From assembly GCA_947259605.1 (NCBI GenBank), contig CAMYMX010000025.1:1-14857 (forward strand): 14,857 bases of DNA, written 5' to 3'. Of this stretch, positions 1 to 7,049 are shown piece by piece (within the stretch, counting starts at the first letter, position 1; each line of letters begins with the position of its first letter). The notes beneath the pieces were generated by a model, which had not been told where the DNA came from, ran no database searches, and was given only the letters and a program-made list of their open reading frames with translations. Source of the stretch: an uncultured Polyangiaceae bacterium (GTDB lineage: Bacteria; Myxococcota_A; Polyangia; Polyangiales; Houyiibacteriaceae). A program made the position numbers and the translations under genes.

Positions 1-554
1 TGAACGCGATCGACAATCCAAACGCGCACATCAAGGGCGACTTCAGCGTGGACGAGATGCTCGAAGAGCCCTACATCAGCTCGCCGCTCCGCAAGAGCTT
101 CTGTCCCCCACTTTCCGATTCGGCCGCGGCCATCGTGCTTGCCGTCGGGGACCGCGCCAAGGAGCTCGTAAAGAGGCCGGCATGGATTCGCGGTATCGAT
201 CATCGGACCGAACCGCACGCACTCGGCCAACGCGACCTCACGACATCGCCGTCCTCCAAGCTTGCTGCCGAGAAGGCGGGCCTCGTGCAAGGAAAGGTCG
301 ACTTGGCGGAGCTTCACGCACCTTTCGCCCATCAAGAGCTCATCTTGCGGGAAGCGATGGGCCTCGGTAACGAGGTGAGCATCAATCCCTCGGGCGGCGC
401 TTTGGCCGCCAACTCGCTGATGACCGCCGGACTGATTCGCTTCGGTGAAGCGGCCGGGCGCATTCTCTCTGGAGATGCCGGTCGCGCTCTGGCGCACGCC
501 AGCAACGGCGTTTGCCTTCAGCACAATCTGGTTGCCATTTTGGAGGGTGAGTAA
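1..554 (+). CDS. Thiolase-like protein (Ltp/SCP2-thiolase family), C-terminal part, 5' end outside window
   Basis: The reading frame is open from base 3 to the TAA at 552-554, so this is the C-terminal ~183 residues of a longer gene; the GTG at 48 is internal, not a start. The fragment shows thiolase C-domain features: 'AELHAPFAHQE' (the conserved E-x-H-x-x-F segment, His codon near 315), then 'NPSGGALAANSLMTAGLIRF', and a terminal 'HASNGVCLQHN'. It is clearly paralogous to the next gene (shared 'NPNAH' and 'PAW-[IV]-[RK]-G' segments), with which it overlaps by one base (TAATG). In actinobacterial sterol clusters such tandem Ltp genes (for example ltp3/ltp4 in M. tuberculosis) sit near kshA and act with a DUF35 OB-fold partner; such a partner may lie just upstream. 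The nucleophile region is outside the window, so thiolase versus aldolase activity cannot be judged. Confidence 0.85.
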   Translation, partial: NAIDNPNAHIKGDFSVDEMLEEPYISSPLRKSFCPPLSDSAAAIVLAVGDRAKELVKRPAWIRGIDHRTEPHALGQRDLTTSPSSKLAAEKAGLVQGKVDLAELHAPFAHQELILREAMGLGNEVSINPSGGALAANSLMTAGLIRFGEAAGRILSGDAGRALAHASNGVCLQHNLVAILEGE

Positions 555-1702
555 TGGCTGAGCCATGTGCAGTCATCGGGATTGGCCAGACCAAGCATCG
601 TGAGAGCCGTCGCGACCTTTCGATTCCCGGCCTGGTCCGCGACGCCGCGCTCCGCGCGCTGCAAGACGCGGACATGACCTGGAAAGACATCGACTCGATC
701 GTGATCGGGACCGCTCCGGACATGTTCGAAGGCGTCATGATGCCCGAGCTCTGGCTGTCGGACGCACTCGGCGCCGCTGGGAAGCCGATTTTCCGCGTGC
801 ACACCGCCGGCTCGGTCGGTGGCTCGACCGCCGTGGTAGCCGCACACCTCGTTCAAGGCGGCGTTCACGAGAAGGTCCTCACCCTGGCATTCGAGAAGCA
901 GAGCGAGTCCAACGCCATGTGGGCGCTCTCGCCGGCCATTCCGTTTCAGCCTCAGCTCGTTGCCGGTGCCGGCGGCTACTTTGCGCCGCTCATGCGTTCG
1001 TACATCCGGCGTGCAGACGCCCATCCGGACACCGGCTGTATGGTAGCCGTGAAGGACCGGCAGCATGGCTTGCTCAACCCGAATGCCCACCTCCACCTCG
1101 ACCAGACGTTCGAACAGGTGAAAGCCTCACCGATGCTCTGGGATCCCATTCGCTATTCGGAGACCTGTCCCTCCTCCGATGGCGCCGTGGCGATGGTCCT
1201 CGTGAGCGAGAAACACGCAGGACGAGTGAAGAACCCGGCCTGGGTGAAGGGCACGTCCGTCCGAACCGAACGCACGTTCTTTGCCGGGCGTGACCAGGTG
1301 AACCCTGCCGCGGGCAAGCTCAGCGCCAAAGACGTCTACGACGAGGCAGGCATTCGCAACCCGCTCAAAGAGATCGACTGTGCCGAGGTCTACGTCCCGT
1401 TCTCCTGGTTCGAGCCGATGTGGCTCGAGAATCTAGGCTTCGCTGAACGAGGCGAGGGCTGGAAGATGACGATGGAAGGGAAGACCAAGATCGGAGGCGA
1501 GATGCCTTGGAACATGTCCGGGGGCGTCATGTGCACAAACCCAATTGGCGCCAGTGGCATGCTCCGATTTGCCGAAGCCGCGCGCCAGGTGCGCGGCACG
1601 GCAGAACGGCATCAGGTCGACGGTGCGAAGGTCGCGCTCGGCCACGCCTACGGAGGCGGCTCGCAGTTCTTCGCGATGTGGATCGTGAGCTCGGAGCGCT
1701 GA
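554..1702 (+). CDS. Thiolase-like protein lacking catalytic Cys, probable Ltp2-type steroid side-chain aldolase
   Basis: This 382-residue protein has a thiolase fold signature but altered catalytic positions. Where SCP2 thiolases carry the nucleophilic Cys before G-S-T-A, it has Ser87 ('HTAGSVGGSTA', 83-93). The usual E-x-H-x-x-F histidine is Tyr280 ('AEVYVPFSWF', 277-286), and the C-terminal Cys-type site reads 'GHAYGGGSQFF' with Tyr366. Replacement of thiolase catalytic residues by tyrosines is known for the Ltp2 retro-aldolases, which act with a DUF35 protein to remove the last side-chain carbons of sterols as propionyl-CoA. I infer an Ltp2-like aldolase rather than a true thiolase. The start is ATG 554, overlapping the previous stop by one base, with GGAGG at 542-546 as ribosome-binding site. 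The fadD gene follows after 12 bases. The exact substrate cannot be read from sequence, and a structural or non-catalytic partner role is the alternative. Confidence 0.85.
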   Translation: MAEPCAVIGIGQTKHRESRRDLSIPGLVRDAALRALQDADMTWKDIDSIVIGTAPDMFEGVMMPELWLSDALGAAGKPIFRVHTAGSVGGSTAVVAAHLVQGGVHEKVLTLAFEKQSESNAMWALSPAIPFQPQLVAGAGGYFAPLMRSYIRRADAHPDTGCMVAVKDRQHGLLNPNAHLHLDQTFEQVKASPMLWDPIRYSETCPSSDGAVAMVLVSEKHAGRVKNPAWVKGTSVRTERTFFAGRDQVNPAAGKLSAKDVYDEAGIRNPLKEIDCAEVYVPFSWFEPMWLENLGFAERGEGWKMTMEGKTKIGGEMPWNMSGGVMCTNPIGASGMLRFAEAARQVRGTAERHQVDGAKVALGHAYGGGSQFFAMWIVSSER

Positions 1703-1714
1703 GCGGGAGACACG

Positions 1715-3319
1715 ATGGAATATAACCTTGCAGATCTTTACGAGGCGATCGCGGACGCGGTTCCGGACAACGTGGCACTGGCCTCGGGCGACGTTCATCA
1801 CAGCTACGCAGAGCTCGATAAGCGGGCCAACCGTTTGGCGCACTATTTCACATCACGCGGTATTGGTCCCGGCGACCACGTGGGGTTGCATCTCTTCAAC
1901 GGGCACGAGTTCGTCGAAGCCATTTTGGCACTGTTCAAGATCCGAGCGGTAGGGATCAACATGAACTACAGGTTCGTCGGACCCGAAGTGCGCTACATGA
2001 TCGAGAACGCCGACCTTGTTGGGGTGATCACCCAGCGCCGCTTTCTGCCGGTGATCAACGAGGCGATGGAGGGTCACGAGCCGCTCAGGTCACTCATCGT
2101 GATCGAAGATGGTGCCGATGCGACCACCGACCAAGAGTCGATCGAATACGAGGCGGCGCTCGCACAGGGCTCTGAAGAGCGTGATTTCGGGCCCAGGTCT
2201 GGCAAAGACCTCTACATCATCTACACCGGTGGGACGACGGGGATGCCCAAGGGTGTCATGTGGCGGCACGAGGACTTGTTCTTCACCGGGCTTCAAGGCG
2301 GTTCGCCAGGTGGTGACCCGGTCGAATCGCCAGAGCAGCTGATCGAGCAGGCCAAAGAGGGCTGGTACACCGTCACCATGCTCCCCTGCGCGCCCTTCAT
2401 TCACGGTGCCGCTCAGTGGACGCAGTGGATCTGCCACACGACGGGTGGGAAGCTCGTGCTTCAGCACGGCCCAAGCTTCGACGCGAAGCGCATTTTGTCG
2501 CTGATTGCCGAAGAGGACGTGTCGACCATTTCGCTCGTAGGCGATGCGATGGCAATTCCTCTGGTCGAGGAGCTCAGAGACGGCGATTACGACATGTCGA
2601 ACCTGGCGGTCATCGCATCCGCCGGCGCGATCCTCTCGGCGAGTATCCAGGAGGAGCTCGAAGCACTCCTTCCAGACGTGATGATCATCAACAGCTTCGG
2701 CACGAGCGAATCGGGCGACCTCGGTCGCGCTGCGGGCGATGAGGAAAGCCACGAGAACCGCCCCTCTTTCTACATGGGTGACGAGGTCACCGTGCTCGAC
2801 GAAAACGGCGAACAGATCGAGCCAGGGTCGGGCAAGACCGGCATGGTTGCCCGATCGGGCCGACTGCCCATCGGCTACTACAAAGACCCCGAGAAGACGG
2901 CGGAGCGATTCAAGGAGTTCAAAGGGAAGCGCTGGGTCGTGCCCGGAGACTTCGCCACCATCGAAGAAGACGGTCGCATCACCTTCCTCGGTCGCGGCAG
3001 CAAGTGCATCAACACGGGGGGGGAGAAGGTCTTCCCCGAAGAAGTGGAAGAAGCCTTGAAAGCGCATCCTGACGTCATCGACGCGCTCGTTGTGGCGGTT
3101 CCAGATCCTCGCTTCGGGTCCAAGGTCGCTGCGGTCTTCAATACGCGGGGCAATCAAACGCTCTCTCTCGACGAGGTACAGGAGCACTGCCGCAAGCACA
3201 TCGCCGGGTACAAAGTTCCTCGGCAGATCACCATTACCGAGACGGTTTCCCGCATGCCGAGCGGAAAGCCGGACTACAGGTGGGCGGAGGAGATCGCCCG
3301 ACATCAGGCAAGCGCTTAG
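1715..3319 (+). CDS. fadD19: Steroid side-chain acyl-CoA synthetase, FadD19-like
   Basis: A 534-residue ANL-superfamily adenylate-forming enzyme expected to activate a carboxylated steroid side chain with ATP and CoA before beta-oxidation. Visible motifs: P-loop 'YTGGTTGMPKG' (170-180) followed by 'VMWRHED'; A5 'SFGTSE' (327-332); Asp of the A7 region in 'PGDF' (410-413); hinge 'GRGSKCINTGGEKVFPEE' (426-443); and the A10 lysine K518 in 'MPSGKPDYRWA'. The combination 'YTGGTTG-x-PKGVMWRHED', 'GGEKV-[FY]-PEEVE' and 'GKPDYRWA' is what I remember for mycobacterial FadD19 (C24/C26 side-chain ligase) and not for FadD3, which activates the ring remnant HIP. The gene is full length and carries a run of eight Gs at 3016-3023 inside the hinge motif; the frame is intact. 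Start ATG 1715 is preceded by GGGAGA (1705-1710). Substrate chain length (C8 versus C5) is inferred from family resemblance only. Confidence 0.92.
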   Translation: MEYNLADLYEAIADAVPDNVALASGDVHHSYAELDKRANRLAHYFTSRGIGPGDHVGLHLFNGHEFVEAILALFKIRAVGINMNYRFVGPEVRYMIENADLVGVITQRRFLPVINEAMEGHEPLRSLIVIEDGADATTDQESIEYEAALAQGSEERDFGPRSGKDLYIIYTGGTTGMPKGVMWRHEDLFFTGLQGGSPGGDPVESPEQLIEQAKEGWYTVTMLPCAPFIHGAAQWTQWICHTTGGKLVLQHGPSFDAKRILSLIAEEDVSTISLVGDAMAIPLVEELRDGDYDMSNLAVIASAGAILSASIQEELEALLPDVMIINSFGTSESGDLGRAAGDEESHENRPSFYMGDEVTVLDENGEQIEPGSGKTGMVARSGRLPIGYYKDPEKTAERFKEFKGKRWVVPGDFATIEEDGRITFLGRGSKCINTGGEKVFPEEVEEALKAHPDVIDALVVAVPDPRFGSKVAAVFNTRGNQTLSLDEVQEHCRKHIAGYKVPRQITITETVSRMPSGKPDYRWAEEIARHQASA

Positions 3320-3353
3320 ACCTGCGCGAACAAGTCCCAGCATCAGAGGAACC

Positions 3354-4325
3354 ATGTCAGCAGCACAAGACGAAGAGGAGCTTTTTCCTGGCTATCCGCG
3401 CGGATGGTTCGTCGTCGGCTTGTCGACCGAGCTCGCAGCGGGCGACGTCAAACCGATCAGATACTTCGGCAGGGAAATGGTCATCTACCGTGCCGAAAGC
3501 GGCGCGGCGGTTGTGCACGACGCGTTTTGCCCTCACCTGGGCGCGCACCTCGGGCACGGTGGCAAGGTGGTCGGCGAGACGATTCAGTGCCCGTTTCACG
3601 CCTGGCGGTTCGACGCGACGGGCAAGTGCGTAGAGGTTCCCTACGCCAAACGGATTCCGCCACGCGCCTGTGTGAAAAACCGCCCAGTGCAGGAGCACAA
3701 CGGTTTGATCTTCATGTGGAACGCTCGCGTCGAAGACGAAGAGCCGACCTGGGAGATTCCCGACATCCCCGAGTACGGCAGTGAAGGCTGGACCGACTGG
3801 GGCGCGGAGTTGATCGACATCAAGACGCACCCGAAAGAAATCGTCGAGAACCTGGCGGACAAGGGGCACTTCGGTCCTGTGCATGGCACCTGGGCCAACG
3901 AATTCGGCAACGAGTTCAAGGACCACATCGGCATTCAGAGGGTGAAGGGAGTCGCCTATCCGCGCGGCGGAGGCGAAGATCACTTCGAGCTCCAATCCAC
4001 GTACTACGGACCCGGCTACATGCTCACCAAGATGCAAAGCGTGCTGCCGAACATCATGCTTCTGTGCCACACGCCCGTCGATGAGGACCGCGTTCACGTT
4101 CGGATCGGCGCGATGATCGACATCTCGAACGTCAAAGAGGGAAAGGATCAGTTTCAGGAAGGGTACCGCGAGAACATCATCGTCGGCTTCAAGGAAGACA
4201 TCGCGATTTGGGAAAACAAAAAGTATCGGACGCGGCCGATTCTCTGCGATGGTGATGGAGATGTGGGAGCCCTGCGCCGCTGGTATCAGAAGTTCTACAT
4301 GCCCCAGGCAGAGGTTGGATATTGA
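3354..4325 (+). CDS. kshA: Rieske non-heme iron oxygenase, 3-ketosteroid 9alpha-hydroxylase (KshA) type
   Basis: A 323-residue terminal oxygenase. The N-terminal Rieske [2Fe-2S] domain has C59-x-H61 and C79-x2-H82 ('FCPHLGAHLG', 'CPFHAW'). The catalytic domain has D169, H172 and H177 in 'ENLADKGHFGPVH', and a third iron ligand candidate D282 in 'GFKEDIAIWENK', matching the KshA pattern 'GF-x2-D-x2-IW'. The closing 'ALRRWYQKFY' is also a KshA hallmark. KshA with its reductase KshB hydroxylates C9 of 3-ketosteroids, leading to ring B opening; no reductase gene is in this window. The protein stops about 40-60 residues earlier than mycobacterial KshA, lacking the C-terminal tail, so a related steroid Rieske enzyme with another position specificity is possible. 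I chose ATG 3354 because AGAGGA (3345-3350) sits just upstream and the Rieske domain follows; upstream codons in this frame overlap fadD. Confidence 0.88.
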   Translation: MSAAQDEEELFPGYPRGWFVVGLSTELAAGDVKPIRYFGREMVIYRAESGAAVVHDAFCPHLGAHLGHGGKVVGETIQCPFHAWRFDATGKCVEVPYAKRIPPRACVKNRPVQEHNGLIFMWNARVEDEEPTWEIPDIPEYGSEGWTDWGAELIDIKTHPKEIVENLADKGHFGPVHGTWANEFGNEFKDHIGIQRVKGVAYPRGGGEDHFELQSTYYGPGYMLTKMQSVLPNIMLLCHTPVDEDRVHVRIGAMIDISNVKEGKDQFQEGYRENIIVGFKEDIAIWENKKYRTRPILCDGDGDVGALRRWYQKFYMPQAEVGY

Positions 4326-4327
4326 AC

Positions 4328-4906
4328 ATGGATGATCGAGCCAAGCGCATCGTTGAAACGGCCGTTGCACTCGCGGAGCGAGACGGATACCAGGCGGTTC
4401 GGCTGCGGGACGTCGCGGCCAGTGCCCAAGTTGCGCTCGGCACCGTCTACAAGCGCTTCGCCAGCAAAGAAGAGATCCTGATTGCGGCGCTCGAGCAGGA
4501 GAGCGAAAAGCTCGTGGCCAAGATCGGCAAAAAGCCGGTTCCCGGAGAAGGCCCGCGGGAACGCGTGCACTTCGTCTTCTCGGCGCTCACCAAAGGGCTT
4601 TTGCGTCGGCCCAATCTCGCCAAGGCCCTGGTTCGTTCATTGGCCTCCGGTGACCCGAACATCACCGAGCGAGTCGCTAGCTTCCATGCGCTCATCACAG
4701 CAATGGTCATGGCTGCGATTCGCGGCGAGGCTGCGTCCGAGCAAACGGAGTGGGGCGGGGACGTCGACGAGCGCGAGCGGACGATTGCTTCGATCCTGCA
4801 AAACGTTTGGTTTGCTTCCTTCGTTGGCTGGGCCGGTGGATTGCATGAGGCATCACAGCTTCTCTCCGACATCGACAAGACCACAGAGCTCCTCTTGACG
4901 GACTAG
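4328..4906 (+). CDS. TetR-family transcriptional repressor, KstR-like
   Basis: A 192-residue regulator with an N-terminal TetR helix-turn-helix: 'RIVETAVALAERDGYQAVRL' (7-26), then 'VAASAQVALGTVYKRFASK' (29-47), followed by an all-helical ligand domain. From memory, the DNA-binding part closely resembles mycobacterial KstR ('GGYEAVQMRAVADRADVAVG', then 'TLYRYFPSK'), the steroid-CoA-responsive repressor of cholesterol catabolism. Its presence next to a KshA-like gene and in the same window as a perfect KstR-type palindrome (7983-7998) supports that role. The start is uncertain: ATG 4328 is conventional, but TTG 4322 overlaps the previous stop (ATTGA) and is better spaced from AGAGG (4310-4314); the difference is two residues. 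Unlike many repressors it is not beside the operator, so autoregulation would have to act through a promoter upstream of the window. Inducer identity is inference. Confidence 0.87.
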   Translation: MDDRAKRIVETAVALAERDGYQAVRLRDVAASAQVALGTVYKRFASKEEILIAALEQESEKLVAKIGKKPVPGEGPRERVHFVFSALTKGLLRRPNLAKALVRSLASGDPNITERVASFHALITAMVMAAIRGEAASEQTEWGGDVDERERTIASILQNVWFASFVGWAGGLHEASQLLSDIDKTTELLLTD

Positions 4907-4943
4907 GCGAGGGCGCATCGACTCTGCTCAGCGATTTCGATGG

Positions 4944-7049
4944 GTGCTGCCTTGTCCGAAGGGCTGCGAGAACGCACTCGCGCAGGAGATCAAGGACCTG
5001 GACATCGAGGTTGCCAACGTGCGTCCGACGGCGGTGCATGTGATCGCGAGTGTGCAGGAAGGCTACCGCCTCTGCTTGTGGTCACGCGTGGCGTCGCGGG
5101 TTCTACTCCCGCTGCTGGAGCTGGATGCCGACGATGACGCGGCGCTGTACGAAGCTCTCCGAGCGGTGCCCTGGTGGGAGCATTTCGACGCCACGCAGAC
5201 CTTTGCCATAGGTACCTCTCAGGCCCCGAAGAGTACCTTTCCTTCGCACTACTGGGTGCAACGCGCGAAGGACGCCATCGTCGATAGCTTTCGAGACCAT
5301 TCAGGCTCGCGTCCGAGCATCGACAAGAAAGCTCCTTCGATTCGCCTTCACCTCCATATCGGCGAACGGCACCATGAGCTCGCTCTCGATTTCTCCGGGG
5401 AGGCGTTGCACCGGCGTGGTTACCGCAAAGCGGGAGGTAAGGCGCCTCTTAAGGAAAACCTTGCCGCGGCAATTCTCTACCTCGCCGGATGGCCGGAGGC
5501 GGCTCGCCAGGGGCTATCACTCATGGACCCCACCTGCGGCTCCGGCACGTTCTTGATCGAGGCCGCCTTGATGGCCACCAACTGTGCGCCGGGGCTGCTG
5601 CGCGAGCGCTTCGGCTTTGAACACTGGCTCAAGCACGACGCTTCCGCATTCGCGGCCGAGCGGGATGCAGCGCTGACAGCGCGAAGGGCGGAATGCTTGG
5701 GCAGAATCTTCGGCTGCGACGCATCCGAGCAGGCGCTCTCCTACGTTCGGGAGAACCTCGAGGCTGCAGGCGTCGAACAGCACGTTTCCCTGGCGGTCAG
5801 AGAGCTTTCCGAAGTCGAAAGACCAACCGACGCGGGCATCTTGGTGTGCAACCCGCCCTACGGTCACCGGCTCGGCGACGAGGGCACACTCTTTTTGTTC
5901 TATCAGGCGCTAGGAGATGCCCTCAAGCGCGCCTTCGACGGATGGACCGCCTACGTGTTCGCCGCGCACGGGGGCAACCTCAAACACCTCGGCCTCCGGC
6001 CCGCGCGCCGTCACGTGCTCTACAATGGCGCGATCGAATGTCGACTGGTGGAGATCCCCGTGCGTGGAGCGACAGGGGGAGAGTCTGCCAAGCCGCCCGC
6101 CTGGCGAAAGCCCAGCGAAAAAGCTTCGATGTTCGCCAACCGGATCAAGAAGAACAAGAAGAAGTGGGGGCGCTGGGCAAAGCGCAACGGAATCGAGTGC
6201 TACCGAATCTACGATGCCGACATCCCCGAATACCACGTCGCTGTCGACCGCTATGGGCCGAAAGCCGTCGTTCACATCTTCCAGAAAGAACGTGACGCGG
6301 ACGACGATCGCGCCAAGCAACGCGTGCAAGATGTCCTGCTGACACTCCCCGAGGCCCTTGGAATCGACCCCGGCGACCTGGTGGTGAAGGTCCGGCGCAA
6401 GCACGAGCAAGGCGACCAGTACGCGCGCATCTCACAGCAAGAGAGCGACATGGTCGTGAGCGAAGGCGACCTCCGCTTCGTGGTCAACGTGGAAGACCGA
6501 ATCGACACCGGCCTCTTTTTGGATCACCGTACGGTCCGCGCCTACGCCCAGGAGCACTGCAAGGGTATGCGTATGCTCAATCTCTTTGCATACACCTGCT
6601 CGGTCAGTGTGGCGGCAGCCGTCGGCGGAGCCAAGCAGACGAGCAGCATCGACCTGTCCAACACCTATCTGGACTGGGGCAAGAAGAACTTCGAAGCCAA
6701 CGGCATTGACCCTGCAAAGCACCGCTTCATCCGAGACGACGCCACCCGCTGGATAGCAAGAGACCGGAACAGCTACGACTGGATCTTCATCAACCCGCCC
6801 ACCTTCTCGCGCTCCAAGATGAGCAAAGGCGCCTTCAACATCCACAAAGACCACAAGAGCCTGATCGAGGACGCCATGAGCTCGCTCGACAGGAAGGGAG
6901 AGCTGCTCTTCACGACCCATGCGCGAGCCTTCGAGCTCGACGAAGCGATCACCCGCCGCTTCCGAGTCGAAGACGCGACCAAGGAATTCGTGCCGCCCGA
7001 CTTCGTGCGATACCCGTTTCAGGCGTTCCGCATCACGCGTCGAGCTTGA
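4944..7049 (+). CDS. rlmKL: Bifunctional 23S rRNA (guanine) methyltransferase RlmK/RlmL
   Basis: A 701-residue protein, essentially the length of E. coli RlmKL (702), which methylates N2 of G2445 and N7 of G2069 in 23S rRNA using S-adenosylmethionine. The N-terminal part resembles the THUMP region ('LWSRVASRVLLPL', 45-57). The RlmL domain has 'MDPTCGSGTFLIEAAL' (194-209) and 'NPPYG' (303-307). A basic linker ('FANRIKKNKKKWGRWAK', 397-413) leads to the RlmK domain with 'LNLFAYTCSVSVAAA' (545-559) and 'INPPTFSRSKM' (616-626). Cys552 stands where E. coli has Gly in this SAM loop. Start is GTG 4944: no ATG, GTG or TTG exists in frame between it and the stop at 4896-4898, and no good Shine-Dalgarno precedes it. 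It is a housekeeping gene 37 bases behind the TetR gene inside a catabolic run, which is odd. Its last 17 bases overlap the convergent amidohydrolase gene. Confidence 0.95.
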   Translation: MLPCPKGCENALAQEIKDLDIEVANVRPTAVHVIASVQEGYRLCLWSRVASRVLLPLLELDADDDAALYEALRAVPWWEHFDATQTFAIGTSQAPKSTFPSHYWVQRAKDAIVDSFRDHSGSRPSIDKKAPSIRLHLHIGERHHELALDFSGEALHRRGYRKAGGKAPLKENLAAAILYLAGWPEAARQGLSLMDPTCGSGTFLIEAALMATNCAPGLLRERFGFEHWLKHDASAFAAERDAALTARRAECLGRIFGCDASEQALSYVRENLEAAGVEQHVSLAVRELSEVERPTDAGILVCNPPYGHRLGDEGTLFLFYQALGDALKRAFDGWTAYVFAAHGGNLKHLGLRPARRHVLYNGAIECRLVEIPVRGATGGESAKPPAWRKPSEKASMFANRIKKNKKKWGRWAKRNGIECYRIYDADIPEYHVAVDRYGPKAVVHIFQKERDADDDRAKQRVQDVLLTLPEALGIDPGDLVVKVRRKHEQGDQYARISQQESDMVVSEGDLRFVVNVEDRIDTGLFLDHRTVRAYAQEHCKGMRMLNLFAYTCSVSVAAAVGGAKQTSSIDLSNTYLDWGKKNFEANGIDPAKHRFIRDDATRWIARDRNSYDWIFINPPTFSRSKMSKGAFNIHKDHKSLIEDAMSSLDRKGELLFTTHARAFELDEAITRRFRVEDATKEFVPPDFVRYPFQAFRITRRA
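7033..7049. other. 17-bp convergent overlap of two coding regions
   Basis: The last 17 bases of rlmKL (stop TGA 7047-7049) are also the last 17 bases of the minus-strand amidohydrolase gene (stop is the complement of 7033-7035). There is no room for a separate terminator between the two units and I see no hairpin with a T-run here. Confidence 0.9.

Noticed and set aside
48..554. Short gene starting at GTG 48
   Set aside because: The frame is open to the left edge and the upstream residues match the paralogue (NPNAH segment), so this is the truncated end of a larger thiolase-like gene.
1510..1521. GGAACATGTCC, a partial KstR-like half-site
   Set aside because: Only one half-site fits and it is deep within a coding region; it reads as ordinary codons for W-N-M-S.
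3320..3353. Possible promoter or operator (GCGAACAAGTCC) between the fadD19-like and kshA-like genes
   Set aside because: The gap is only 34 bases, the motif is imperfect in one half, and no -35/-10 pair is seen; it is most simply an intra-operon spacer with a ribosome-binding site.
2090..3355. Long minus-strand open frame (421 codons) opposite the FadD19-like gene
   Set aside because: The translation has no recognisable family features and lies fully antisense to a gene with complete adenylation motifs; it is a typical shadow frame of high-GC coding DNA.
3357..4370. Minus-strand open frame (337 codons) opposite the KshA-like gene
   Set aside because: Composition and lack of motifs indicate an antisense shadow; the plus strand has intact Rieske and iron-binding motifs.
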